From Oscillatoria princeps RMCB-10 (GTDB taxonomy: Bacteria > Cyanobacteriota > Cyanobacteriia > Cyanobacteriales > Oscillatoriaceae), in assembly GCA_019359235.1 (NCBI GenBank), contig JAHHHT010000002.1, forward strand, positions 372,001-436,000: a stretch of 64,000 nucleotides of DNA, in the 5' to 3' direction. A program made the translations under genes and the position numbers. How positions within the stretch are numbered: the stretch's first letter is position 1; each line of letters begins with the position of its first letter. The notes beneath the pieces were generated by a model, which saw only the letters and a program-made list of their open reading frames with translations, made no database searches and was not told the origin of the DNA. Below, piece after piece: positions 36,814-45,679 of the stretch.

Positions 36814-38751
36814 TTATTTCTTCTTTTTGCCTTTATTTTTTGAAGAAGTTTTACTGTCACCTTTCGATTTGTTCACCGGCTGTTTTTGGGCGGGGGCATA
36901 GGTGGCGATAAATTTCACCGGCGAGTCGATAGCCGACGAGGCGATACCAAGGCGGACAAACTCTGCCCACACTTCCTCACTCAACAGCGTTAAAGCCGTC
37001 TCCCGATTGCTGCCGGCAATCGCGCCAACAACTTTCTGCCATCCCTCCCGCAATGAGTCAAGATTCGGGTCTTCTGCTGAAAACTGACTCAGCAAAGAAA
37101 GTGCTGTGCCGAAACAAGCTGAATCGGGGGATATCTTTTTCGACCTCAGCCCCTGACGCACCACTTTCAGCCACACCGGCATAAGTTCCAGCCAGCTGTT
37201 TTTCTGTATTTGGTTGAGTGCGATTTTCTCCATACCCAGGGCACCCCAAATACAGAGAGGCACTTCCGCGAGTGCGGCATCCCGATTTCGCACAGCATTT
37301 TTCCACGATTTTTGTGCGTAGGATTGGAACCGGCTGGCGAGAAATTTGTAAGCTTCCCCGACTTGTTCGGCACTCGTAACTTTATACGCAGTCTCGCCGC
37401 GTGGCAATCTGTCGCCGCGATAGGAGAGCCAGTTTTGGGAGCCGCACAAGTGGATTTTCCCATCCACAACTATTTCTTTGGCGTGGGAATTGCCCAGCCA
37501 AAATACCTGCACAGCCGGCAGCCCTTCCGGCGTCTTAACTTCGCGCAGCCGTGCCTCAACTTCCGGTGGGATTGGGCGGTCTTCATCCTCCTGTTTGCGG
37601 GCAATTCCATGCCCAATCAGAAACCACACTCCCCGCTTAGCCAGATTCTGGAGAAGTTCAATAAAATCCTTATCTACCACTTCCTGAGTCACCCAAGGGG
37701 AATAAATCAGGATGTCGTGACGCCCCGACTTGAGAGTTTCTAAAAAAGTTGGCCTAATCTGACTGTCGCGCAGCAGGAGCGCCGTGCCTTTTTCCTCACT
37801 TTCCTTGGGCGGAGTCTTGTCCCCTGCTGCCCTAAGTTCTTTTGCGGTGGCGATCGCCTGCAGCTGAATTTTATCCAGTCTCGCCTCAACGTATTGATTT
37901 CTCTTATTGAGCAGTGTTTCGCGCTCAGCGGCAATGGTTTCGTCGGTCAGGTACAGCAAACCCTGCAAGGATACTGTCCCTTCGGCTTGCAGGATGTCCA
38001 GCAAGTCCGAGGCATACTGCAAAATGGTATTTCCCCGTCTCACTTGCACTCTGACCGCATCTTCTAGGGCGTCGAAGCAGACGATAATTGATATCGGTTG
38101 CCAGATGATTTGAGTCTCATCAGTTACCTGAGCTGCAGTGAGTATTTTACCATCTTCCGGGACATGAAGCCCTAAACCTGAAGCTTGAACCAGCCGCTGG
38201 AGTTCCTCAAGCGGTAATGAGGGAACCTCGCCACATCGGTTTTCGATTGAAATAAAAGATTTTAAATCAGGCAGGTCTATCTGTGTTTCCTGCAAAGGGG
38301 AAGAGCGATAAACAAGATTTCCCCGCAAGGGATCGGCAACCGCATAAATTTTTTTAGTTTGTGGGGGTTGCGGGACAGAGCCTTGCTCGTAGAATTGCCG
38401 CCCTTGAGGGGTGAGTTCGATTTTGTCTGTGCCCGCCGGTGCCAAAGTTTGTAAAGCCCGCAGGTTTCTGGTGGTATTGCGCACAAATACAGGGTCAAAG
38501 CCTAATAAATCTGCCAAGTCATCCGCTGTTGTGGGCGGGTCAAATTCACTGCCGGCGCGGAGGATAAATTCCTCAAGAACGTTGAATTTGCGGGGGGCGC
38601 TGATCGTGACTTCCACCGGCGTTTGATACACGCTATAGCGAAACTGACGCGCCGCCAGCACTGACACACCAGTTGGACTCTGGTTTTCAATTTGCTCCAC
38701 CAATTCCCGCAACTGGGGGTCAATCGGTTTAGGAGACGGAGATAGAAGCAT
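36814..38751 (-). CDS. Phospholipase-D-family protein of helicase-PLD cassette A
   Basis: 645 residues, paralogue of the 28299-30233 protein along its whole length, with the same order: helix-turn-helix-like N-terminal part (RKFNVLEEFILRAGSEFDPP), coiled coil (NKRNQYVEARLDKIQLQA), PLD domain with DILIYSPWVTQEVVDKDF, HAKEIVVDGK (His423) and GSQNWLSYRG, and a Lys-rich tail ending NKGKKKK. One HKD motif only. Start at ATG 38751: GGAGG lies 8 bases upstream, whereas the in-frame ATG at 38775 would place that ribosome site inside the coding region. It lies about 190 bp after helicase A and is probably co-expressed. Confidence 0.85.
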   Translation of the reverse strand: MLLSPSPKPIDPQLRELVEQIENQSPTGVSVLAARQFRYSVYQTPVEVTISAPRKFNVLEEFILRAGSEFDPPTTADDLADLLGFDPVFVRNTTRNLRALQTLAPAGTDKIELTPQGRQFYEQGSVPQPPQTKKIYAVADPLRGNLVYRSSPLQETQIDLPDLKSFISIENRCGEVPSLPLEELQRLVQASGLGLHVPEDGKILTAAQVTDETQIIWQPISIIVCFDALEDAVRVQVRRGNTILQYASDLLDILQAEGTVSLQGLLYLTDETIAAERETLLNKRNQYVEARLDKIQLQAIATAKELRAAGDKTPPKESEEKGTALLLRDSQIRPTFLETLKSGRHDILIYSPWVTQEVVDKDFIELLQNLAKRGVWFLIGHGIARKQEDEDRPIPPEVEARLREVKTPEGLPAVQVFWLGNSHAKEIVVDGKIHLCGSQNWLSYRGDRLPRGETAYKVTSAEQVGEAYKFLASRFQSYAQKSWKNAVRNRDAALAEVPLCIWGALGMEKIALNQIQKNSWLELMPVWLKVVRQGLRSKKISPDSACFGTALSLLSQFSAEDPNLDSLREGWQKVVGAIAGSNRETALTLLSEEVWAEFVRLGIASSAIDSPVKFIATYAPAQKQPVNKSKGDSKTSSKNKGKKKK

Positions 38752-38942
38752 TAATGATTCCTCCACAAAATTCAATGAATTTACCCTCGTTCCCAGGCTC
38801 CGCCTGGGAACGTAATCTGGAGGCTCTGCCTCCTTTCAACGGAAAAGCAGGTTAAAAGCCTAACAGCTTATTTTAGGGCGCAGGCGAGACGCCTGCGCTA
38901 CAGAAAATTAATATGTTGCCGGCACGCCGGCTCACATCTATT
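38752..38942. repeat. Repeat cluster between helicase A and PLD A
   Basis: Contains CGTTCCCAGGC/GCCTGGGAACG, GGAGGCTCTGCCTCC, the module TAAAAGCCTAACAGCTTA (inverse of the one at 30303), and a GCGCAGGCG-aga-CGCCTGCGC variant palindrome (38879-38898). Confidence 0.75.
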
Positions 38943-41900
38943 TTAGCTCAAGATGCTAGAAACATCAATCAGTCCTTGATTGCGGCGAACAGCATCAGCA
39001 ACTTTGGAGTACCTCCTGCCGGTTTCGCCGGCGTGCTGGGTGAATAGGGAGTGACACCCCACAATCACGAGCAATTCCTGAGCGCGAGAGAAGGCGACAT
39101 TCACCCGTTCCGGCTTTTTGGCAAATCCGACGCTCTTGTTGCCGTTGTTCCGCACCATGCTGACAATAACAACGGGGCGCTCCATACCCTGAAATCGGTC
39201 AACGGTGCCGGTTCTAATCTGAAGGGAGGGGAAGCTTCTATTGCTGAGCATCTCCTCGATTCGCCTTAACTGTGCGCCGTAGAAGGTGATGATGCCAATT
39301 TCTTTCCTGCGTTTCCCCTCGGCAACCTTGGGACTCCAGGTATCTTCCATTTCCTGGCACATAGCGTCAATGACTTCAATTTCCCTGGGATTAAAGAAAG
39401 AGGTTCCCTCGCGCCGCTCCTCAAACCCCTGCTCAACCGGCATCTTCAGCCAGATGAGATGGTGATTTTCTTGGATAGTAGAACCGGCTAGGTTGTGTGC
39501 GCGTTGTTTGTCTGGTTCTGAGATGCCGCATTCCAGGCGCTCCTCGTAAAATTGATTGATGGCACCCATGATGTGGGGGTGCATGCGATACTGGATGGAG
39601 AGCTGGCACTTGAGGCTTTCATCCGCAGCTTTAAATTGGGTTTTGAACAGGGACTCTTCTAGGAAGGAAATGTCCTCTGGCGCACTCCCAATTTCTTCGG
39701 CAATCTCTTCTAGAGAGTGTTCGTGCAGCATGGGGGGTAGCTGCCGGTAGTCACCAATCAGCACTAACTTTTTGCCTTTCAGTGCGGGGATGAGCAATTC
39801 TGGAGGCGTGCATTTGCTCACCTCGTCAATGATGATAACATCAAAGTTATTGAAGTCTGTGGCGAAATCGCGACTGGCGGCTTGGCTGCAGGTAATGCCA
39901 ATGACGTTGGCGCTGTCGATATAAATCCGCCTCAAATCGCTCTTGTCTTGCGCGGATGGGTTGCGCAGTCTGGCAATCCAGTCTCGGATAAAGTTTTCAT
40001 ACTGGCTCAGGTAATCTTCTTCCTCATCGAGTTCCATTTGCCAATCGTCGAATTGAGCTTTAACGGTGCGCAAAAAGTCCAGATCGAACAAGCCGGTGAG
40101 GGGAACTGCCGGTTTGATGTGCGCCGGCATTGCATCAAACGCGGACTCCCACCATTTTCGCTCAGCGATTAAGGCTTCTGGCAGCTCCTGCTGTTGCAGT
40201 TGAGCCTCAATTTCGAGGAGTTTGGTTTGTGACTCTGCTAGCTGACTTTTTGCCGTCTCAGCTTCTTGTCGCAGGCGAGACATGAGATTATTTTTGCTTT
40301 CCCGCAACACAGCCAAAGAATCGAGCGATTCCATCAGCTTATTTAGCTGGCTGATGCGATCCAATAGGATTCCATACACGTCACGGTAAATCTGTAGCTG
40401 CCTTTGCGCGTCAGCAATTTGCTTCTTAAGGTTTGCGTCAGGCACCCCCCGGTCAAAACTTAGCTGATACCTTCTTTGCAATTGAGAAACAGTTTCCGAC
40501 TGTTTCTTGAGAGATGCTTGTATCTTCACCAAATCCTTACTCGCTTCAGATATCCGATTGGGCACATTATCCCGCAACCAAACAGCTAAACCAAACAGTT
40601 CTCGGTTGGGAGGCGCTATGCCAAGTTCACGAGCCAGCTTAACCGCCTTTTGAACATTTGCTTGGAAGTCTCGCACGGAGCTGTCTAAAAGCATCTGCGG
40701 TCTGAGACTGTCCAACAACTTGATGACTGCTGGGTCTTCCCAATTCACTGCCGGCGCAGATGCCAGCAGGGAATCCAGCCCAGATATAACAGATTCTATC
40801 TGGCGCAGCTTGGCTTCAGCTGCCGCCCGTTTGTTTTCTTGCGCTCTGTAGAGTTCCTGTAGGTTTGCTTTCTTCTTTTGCAATTCCTTCAGACTCCCTC
40901 GGAGCGCTTCCTCCGCTCTCACATACGCGGCAAATCGAGCCGCCGGCTCTAGCAATTGCAAGAGCAATTCAACCTTCTCCCACCGTTTAGCCAAACGCTT
41001 CTCACAATCCTCAGCCGTATTTTGCAGCCAAGTGCCAATCACTTTCTCTTCCAGAAATGGCAACCCCTCCTCCTCCACACTCTCGGCGCGTCCTTTTCGC
41101 AAGGCGCGAATAACCGGACTGTGAATCAACCGGCTCAAGGCGTTGTCCACTGCTAAATTCGCTTGCGAGGCGATAAGTGTGCGTCCCCCCCGCAAGGCAA
41201 CTTGATAGCAAATCTCGGCAATCACGGTGGTTTTGCCGGTTCCCGGCGGTCCTTGGATGAGAGCCAAATCCGGCGCTGACAGCACCGCTTCTACTGCTGC
41301 AATCTGGTCGGGATTAGCAGTGGGGAGTAACAAATCCCCTGGCTTCAGTTTAACACTTACCCGCGCCGGTCGCGCCTTAGAAGCATCAAAAAAGAACTCC
41401 CCCAGATAGGGATTCTGGGTGCTGCCCTTCTGCAAGTCTTCTAAAGCTCTTTTCTTGCGCTTAATCTGGGTAATGTCCCCCACTGCCTCGAAAGACAAGA
41501 AGCCATTTTTGGGGAGCTGGTAGTGCCCACCGGCCATTTTCTCAACCAGGTCAGATTCCAGCCTCACCTTAATGAAACCCTTTTCCCGGTCAACTTCTTC
41601 GATAGACCCCAATAAGACAGCCAACATCTCGTTTTCCGCGCTGCGCTTCACCGGCTTGTTGCCGGTGCCATTCTCCTTTTCCTCACCCCTGTCTTCGCTT
41701 GGGGGTTGGAAAAGCTTCACGTCTTCATTTCTCGCCTTGACGGCACGATTCCAGAAGTCCTCCAGTTTAAGAAATTCTTCAGTTGACTTATCAGCCCTCG
41801 CCAATCGGGGATTTACTTCAAAAGTAATCCGCCTTGTCGCCGAACCATAGTTGTGACCTAAGAACGGCACGAAAAACTGCCGTGTCTTGGCGATCCGCTC

Positions 41901-43184
41901 CTCAATATTCAAAAACGCCTTCCAAACTTGCAGCTGTTCTTCTGTGGGCACATGCTCGCCGCACACCGGCATTTTTTCCATGCGTGTCAGTGCTGAGCGC
42001 GGCACACCGATTCCATACTGGTGACTTGAGAGCAGGCGAATGCGGGACAGCACAGCAAAACCATCTGTTTGTCCCTTGTCTTGCGGGACTAAACGAGCGG
42101 ACAGCAACCGCAAACCGCCATATCCATTTGAGGACACAACTGCTAGGAGGCTCAAAGTTTTTCCTCGCTCCTCAAGCCGTGCCGGCAATTCCACATCATC
42201 CAGATCGGTTGCGATTGTGAGTTCCCATTTCTCTTCGCCCGTATCTTGCCCTTGTCCCTTGCGGCGCACATAGAAGAGTGCTGGCTCCTCTTCTAATATC
42301 TCAGACATTATCTCTTCTGCCCGATTCCGGCGATCTGAGTAGTCGGCATAGCGTTCAAGAGCAGCTTTGCCGTCGATCTCGCGGATAAGATTCTCTATCA
42401 CCTTGTCCCCGACGAACCGATAGCCCCAATCTTCACAACCTAACCCCCCCAACCCGTCTTCCCCAGTAGTGACGGCGGTAATATTACTCCCCTCCCCTCT
42501 TGTAGACACGCGATTTATCGCGTCTTGTATAGCGTCTTGTATCGCATCTGAAGTTTGGGGAGAGGTCTTTTTGATTTTTCCCGCAACCGCAATCTCTCGG
42601 ATTCCGTCAGTCGCCCCCAAAAAGATGGCACCGGCCAGATTTGTCCCCGCCGGCACATCTCTAGAATTCAGCACAACCTCCAGATTCTGCAACCCCGGAT
42701 ACAGCTGAGAATTCTTCACCTGCAACCAGGGCAAATCCCACAAAACCTCGCAGGGTGCGCCCACTTGCACCGGCCAAGAACGCTCCACCTGCCGGTTTGT
42801 CTCTATCTCCCCAAAATCCAGCACTGCCGGTATGTCCCAGATCGCTCCTTCCCACTGGACATTCTCAGCTACCCCGCGCAATTTTACCTGATTCAGGATA
42901 GGGGAAGTGCCCCCACCGGCAGCCACTACAATTGCGCCGGTGTCCCCTCCCACAGTCCGCTCAATTGCCAAATTTTCCAGCCGCACCCCAGGCACTTTCA
43001 CCACCAGTGCCGGCTCATCAACTGCCCAAATCAACGTATTTGGGCCGGTGCCGCGAATCGTAATAGATTTGTCGATTGTGAATGGCCCTTTGTAATCTCC
43101 CGGCGTCAAGGCAATCTCGTGCCCATCTCGGACAATTTCTAGCAAATCGGCAAAGTTAGAGGGGTCTGCTGGGAAGGTTGGCAT
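38943..43184 (-). CDS. Giant UPF1-like SF1 helicase with N-terminal beta-helix and Ig-like region (cassette A)
   Basis: 1413 residues; by eye 84 of the first 100 residues match helicase B. Same order: beta-helix-like 1-110, Ig-like 115-205, a variable linker, helicase motifs GPPGTGKTT (about 643-651), SQANLAVDNALSRL, IIDEVSKCTPPELL (about 1119), IGDYRQLPPML, IQYRMHPHIMGAINQFY, GTVDRFQGMERPVVIVSMVR and ERVNVAFSRAQELL. The coiled coil between motifs I and II is about 286 residues shorter than in B. A dispersed repeat inserted at 42501-42552 adds the linker residues SDAIQDAIQDAINRVSTR. Start ATG 43184 (MPTFPADPSN) has GGGAG before it; the frame runs on to 43268 but those residues are absent from B. 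Likely the first gene of a helicase-PLD-Uma2 operon. Confidence 0.88.
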   Translation of the reverse strand: MPTFPADPSNFADLLEIVRDGHEIALTPGDYKGPFTIDKSITIRGTGPNTLIWAVDEPALVVKVPGVRLENLAIERTVGGDTGAIVVAAGGGTSPILNQVKLRGVAENVQWEGAIWDIPAVLDFGEIETNRQVERSWPVQVGAPCEVLWDLPWLQVKNSQLYPGLQNLEVVLNSRDVPAGTNLAGAIFLGATDGIREIAVAGKIKKTSPQTSDAIQDAIQDAINRVSTRGEGSNITAVTTGEDGLGGLGCEDWGYRFVGDKVIENLIREIDGKAALERYADYSDRRNRAEEIMSEILEEEPALFYVRRKGQGQDTGEEKWELTIATDLDDVELPARLEERGKTLSLLAVVSSNGYGGLRLLSARLVPQDKGQTDGFAVLSRIRLLSSHQYGIGVPRSALTRMEKMPVCGEHVPTEEQLQVWKAFLNIEERIAKTRQFFVPFLGHNYGSATRRITFEVNPRLARADKSTEEFLKLEDFWNRAVKARNEDVKLFQPPSEDRGEEKENGTGNKPVKRSAENEMLAVLLGSIEEVDREKGFIKVRLESDLVEKMAGGHYQLPKNGFLSFEAVGDITQIKRKKRALEDLQKGSTQNPYLGEFFFDASKARPARVSVKLKPGDLLLPTANPDQIAAVEAVLSAPDLALIQGPPGTGKTTVIAEICYQVALRGGRTLIASQANLAVDNALSRLIHSPVIRALRKGRAESVEEEGLPFLEEKVIGTWLQNTAEDCEKRLAKRWEKVELLLQLLEPAARFAAYVRAEEALRGSLKELQKKKANLQELYRAQENKRAAAEAKLRQIESVISGLDSLLASAPAVNWEDPAVIKLLDSLRPQMLLDSSVRDFQANVQKAVKLARELGIAPPNRELFGLAVWLRDNVPNRISEASKDLVKIQASLKKQSETVSQLQRRYQLSFDRGVPDANLKKQIADAQRQLQIYRDVYGILLDRISQLNKLMESLDSLAVLRESKNNLMSRLRQEAETAKSQLAESQTKLLEIEAQLQQQELPEALIAERKWWESAFDAMPAHIKPAVPLTGLFDLDFLRTVKAQFDDWQMELDEEEDYLSQYENFIRDWIARLRNPSAQDKSDLRRIYIDSANVIGITCSQAASRDFATDFNNFDVIIIDEVSKCTPPELLIPALKGKKLVLIGDYRQLPPMLHEHSLEEIAEEIGSAPEDISFLEESLFKTQFKAADESLKCQLSIQYRMHPHIMGAINQFYEERLECGISEPDKQRAHNLAGSTIQENHHLIWLKMPVEQGFEERREGTSFFNPREIEVIDAMCQEMEDTWSPKVAEGKRRKEIGIITFYGAQLRRIEEMLSNRSFPSLQIRTGTVDRFQGMERPVVIVSMVRNNGNKSVGFAKKPERVNVAFSRAQELLVIVGCHSLFTQHAGETGRRYSKVADAVRRNQGLIDVSSILS
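42501..42552. repeat. Dispersed ACGCGAT repeat inserted in the helicase A coding sequence
   Basis: An imperfect palindrome AGACACGCGAT/ATCGCGTCT followed by two degenerate GCGTCTTGTAT units, in frame. A relative lies at 45563-45586. Helicase B lacks it. Confidence 0.7.
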
Positions 43185-43226
43185 GGGTACTCCCTGATAG
43201 GTGATGGGGTGAGGCAGATTTTTTTT

Positions 43227-43256
43227 AGAATAACACCGCCCAACTGAGCCTGTCAA
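43227..43256 (-). promoter_or_regulatory. Sigma70-like promoter of helicase cassette A
   Basis: TTGACA (43251-43256), 18 bases, TATTCT (43227-43232) on the minus strand, with the same spacing and position as in cassette B. Confidence 0.75.
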
Positions 43257-43745
43257 TAGAAATTGCAAATTTTAACCGGCACAGCCGGCACCCCTCACTC
43301 ACCGCTCCGTGGGCCAACGAGTGCCGGCGCACCAGCTTTGTCCTCTCACCGGCAGTTGTGCCAGTAATTATGCCGGCACACTTTCTTGTGGGGTGGGATC
43401 TCTCTTACACCATTCTCAATAAACCGCTGGCTCCCGCCACCCTTGAAAAGTCCGATTCCCCCCTTTTTAAGGGGGGTTAGGGGGGATCTGAGTTTAGGGG
43501 GGATTTTAGAGGACTTTCCCTATTCGCCACTTGCTTTAACCGGCAGCCGCATTTACCACATATCGCTCCCGGCTGCAAGATGTCAGGCAGCTTCGGATTG
43601 CCCCGCTCTTGAACTGCCGGCATCTTGGCCGGCATTATACCAAGTTGTGACAGATAGTATTTTTTACGCCCGACGAAAACCCCTTTATGTCCGGGGCTTA
43701 AATCCCAAATCCAAAATCTAAAATCCATGCATTGGCATTCCTCCC
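43257..43745. other. Upstream region of cassette A
   Basis: Rich in GCCGGCA hexamers. A poly-C/poly-G inverted repeat (about 43457-43490; CCCCCCTTTTTAAGGGGGG with a GGGGGGATC end) interrupts sequence shared with cassette B. 43512-43587 is the 76-bp block shared with 35606-35681. No gene seen. Confidence 0.6.
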
Positions 43746-44663
43746 TCAAAGCCGGCACTGCCGGCACACCTGACTCGCCGCCCGGTGCACCAGAGAATGC
43801 CGGTAAACCAGAGATTTCAAATCATCCGCATACCCCCCACCAATCACGCAAGCCACCGGATACCCCCTGGCAACACAGGCACTCAAAACCTGCATGTCCC
43901 GGCGAAAAATGCCGGTGTCTGTCATCGCCAACTTCCCCAACCGGTCGCCGGCATGCGTGTCAACCCCCGCATCATAAAACACCAAATCAGGCTTGACATC
44001 TGACAGCAAATCTGGTAAATACTTATCCAGAGTTTGCAAATACTCATCATCCTCCATCCCCACCGGCAGCGGCACATCTAAATCGCTCTTTTGCTTCGTT
44101 CCCGGAAAATTCACCTCGCAGTGCATCGAAAACGTAAACACCGTAAGGTCATCCTGAAAAATCACAGCCGTCCCGTCTCCCTGATGCACGTCTAAATCCA
44201 CAATCAAAACCTTGCGCACAAGCCCCAGCTGTTGCAGCACGCGGGCAGCAATCGCCATATCATTGAAAATGCAAAAACCAGACCCAAAATTGGGAAAAGC
44301 ATGGTGAGTGCCACCGGCAGTATTGCAAGCCAGCCCGTAAGTCAGTGCCAGCCGCGCCGTCAGAATCGTACCCCCCACCGCCACACAAGTGCGGTTCGCC
44401 AAAGCCGGACTCCAAGGCAACCCAATCCGCCGCTGCGCTTTCGCATCTAAAGTTCCCTCACAGTAAGCCTGAACATACTCGGGCGCGTGCACCAGCTCAA
44501 TCCAATCTTGCGGCGGGCGCACCGGCTTGTAAAATTGCAGCCGGTGCGCCACTCCATCCGCCAAAAGCATCTCGTACAGCCAGCTAAACTTCTCCATCGG
44601 AAACCGGTGCCCCTCTGGCAGGGGCGCAACGTAATCCGGATGATAAACTATCGGCAAATCCAT
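43746..44663 (-). CDS. Histone-deacetylase-superfamily (AcuC/class IV-like) amidohydrolase
   Basis: Zinc-dependent deacetylase fold acting on acetyl-lysine, acetylpolyamine or related amides. Signatures: GHRFPMEKFSWLYEML near the N-terminus, NTAGGTHHAFPNFGSGFCIF (the two active-site histidines), VLIVDLDVHQGDGTAVIF (Asp-x-His zinc ligands), and FYDAGVDTHAGDRLG (third ligand Asp). At 305 aa it matches the short bacterial forms. I use ATG 44663 (MDLPIVYHPDYVAPLP); ATG 44684 is also in frame. Substrate cannot be named. The gene is upstream of, and in the same direction as, helicase A, but 560 bp and a promoter separate them. Confidence 0.9.
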   Translation of the reverse strand: MDLPIVYHPDYVAPLPEGHRFPMEKFSWLYEMLLADGVAHRLQFYKPVRPPQDWIELVHAPEYVQAYCEGTLDAKAQRRIGLPWSPALANRTCVAVGGTILTARLALTYGLACNTAGGTHHAFPNFGSGFCIFNDMAIAARVLQQLGLVRKVLIVDLDVHQGDGTAVIFQDDLTVFTFSMHCEVNFPGTKQKSDLDVPLPVGMEDDEYLQTLDKYLPDLLSDVKPDLVFYDAGVDTHAGDRLGKLAMTDTGIFRRDMQVLSACVARGYPVACVIGGGYADDLKSLVYRHSLVHRAASQVCRQCRL

Positions 44664-44752
44664 TGGGGTTCTTTTAGCTATCATTCATCTAGCAGCAGGA
44701 AAACAAGCTAGGGCAAATCTCCCTATCCCCCTTCCTCTAGTATTTGTGCTAT

Positions 44753-44806
44753 TATAATAGCAGTTTAACAGCTAGGGCCAAACCTGGTGGCCATACCGCC
44801 CTAGCG
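44753..44806 (+). promoter_or_regulatory. -10 element and leader inverted repeat of a small hypothetical gene
   Basis: TATAAT at 44753-44758, then an inverted repeat GCTAGGGC/GCCCTAGC (about 44771-44805) in what would be the 5' leader of the gene at 44846. No good -35 is visible. Confidence 0.4.
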
Positions 44807-44845
44807 CGGTTCAAGCAAACTGGAAACCGCAATAGGATCTTAACT

Positions 44846-45361
44846 ATGCAACTCAACACAGTCTGGCAGTACGGCAGCAGCGATACCGAAAACGCTAATA
44901 ACTTCTATACGATCCGCCAGTGGTGGGCCGACCTCAACGGCAAGAAAATCACTTGGCGACAGCGCCTGATTCCGGCAACCAGCGATCCGAGTGAGATCGA
45001 CTGGGAACCCCAGCGGTTTGATGAAGAGTTTGCCATCTCCAACCCCGAAATTCGCGGCATCACCATCTACTGGCGCAAACCCGATTCCCCCGACGAACGC
45101 AGCACCACCCCTCACAAGCTGGAACTGGACACCCTCCGCCAGCAACTCTACATCCACCCCCAGTCTCAAAAAGAGCTTGTCATCCGGGTGGGGTTGGCTG
45201 AAATCGTCTATCAGAAGATTTCGGTGAAAAATCCAGAATGGGAGTGCCGCCGTGCCGGTGAAAACTACACCCTCACCCTGCGAGACACCGCGCAACAGCT
45301 GGAAGTGAAAGTCACCCTCAGTCCAGCAAATATCGACCAGCTAAAGCAACAGCTATTATAG
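44846..45361 (+). CDS. Conserved hypothetical protein, function unknown
   Basis: 171 residues beginning MQLNTVWQYGSSDTENANNF. I do not recognise a named family. It is soluble, without signal peptide or membrane helix, and looks like a mixed alpha/beta or beta-rich single domain (TITIYWRKPDSPDE-type strands, Arg/Glu-rich). ATG 44846 has AGGA 8 bases upstream, which rules against the longer open frame back to 44744. Codon usage resembles neighbours. A TATAAT and a hairpin precede it, and it converges with the MEKHLA gene across two strong palindromes. The absence of repeats or low complexity argues that it is a real gene. Confidence 0.75.
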   Translation: MQLNTVWQYGSSDTENANNFYTIRQWWADLNGKKITWRQRLIPATSDPSEIDWEPQRFDEEFAISNPEIRGITIYWRKPDSPDERSTTPHKLELDTLRQQLYIHPQSQKELVIRVGLAEIVYQKISVKNPEWECRRAGENYTLTLRDTAQQLEVKVTLSPANIDQLKQQLL

Positions 45362-45679
45362 CAATATACCATCTCCGAAATCTGCCTTAAAGTAGAGGCA
45401 AAAGCTGAAATACGAGTTATAATTTGCTCCTTTAGAGTTGGGGGATTGCAAATTTTTAATGAATCAATCGACTGTTTGTCGGAAGCATCCCATTGAAAGC
45501 CGACACACCCAGCGCCTCACTACAAACAAAGTCCTTTGTAAACCCTTGCCTTGCGGGTAAAGTAGAGACGCGACATGTCGCGTCTCCACAACCGCCAATT
45601 AACACCAGTAAATACTGATTAAGCTAACGGGATTTTTGTGGTCTCGCAGAGACGTTGCCCGCAACATCTCTGCCAACTG
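45362..45679. terminator. Convergent intergenic region with two palindromes
   Basis: 45565-45586 is a perfect palindrome with 11-base arms GAGACGCGACA, of the same repeat family as the insert in helicase A. 45645-45672 is GCAGAGACGTTGC/GCAACATCTCTGC with a 2-base loop and one mismatch, seven bases beyond the MEKHLA stop. Either could end transcription from one of the two facing genes. Confidence 0.5.

Noticed and set aside
43477-43767. Small zinc-ribbon-like gene (CGKCGCRLK) upstream of helicase A
   Set aside because: The stretch is shared with the other cassette, but one cysteine is lost there and no start, ribosome site or consistent frame exists; it is better seen as duplicated non-coding DNA or an old remnant.
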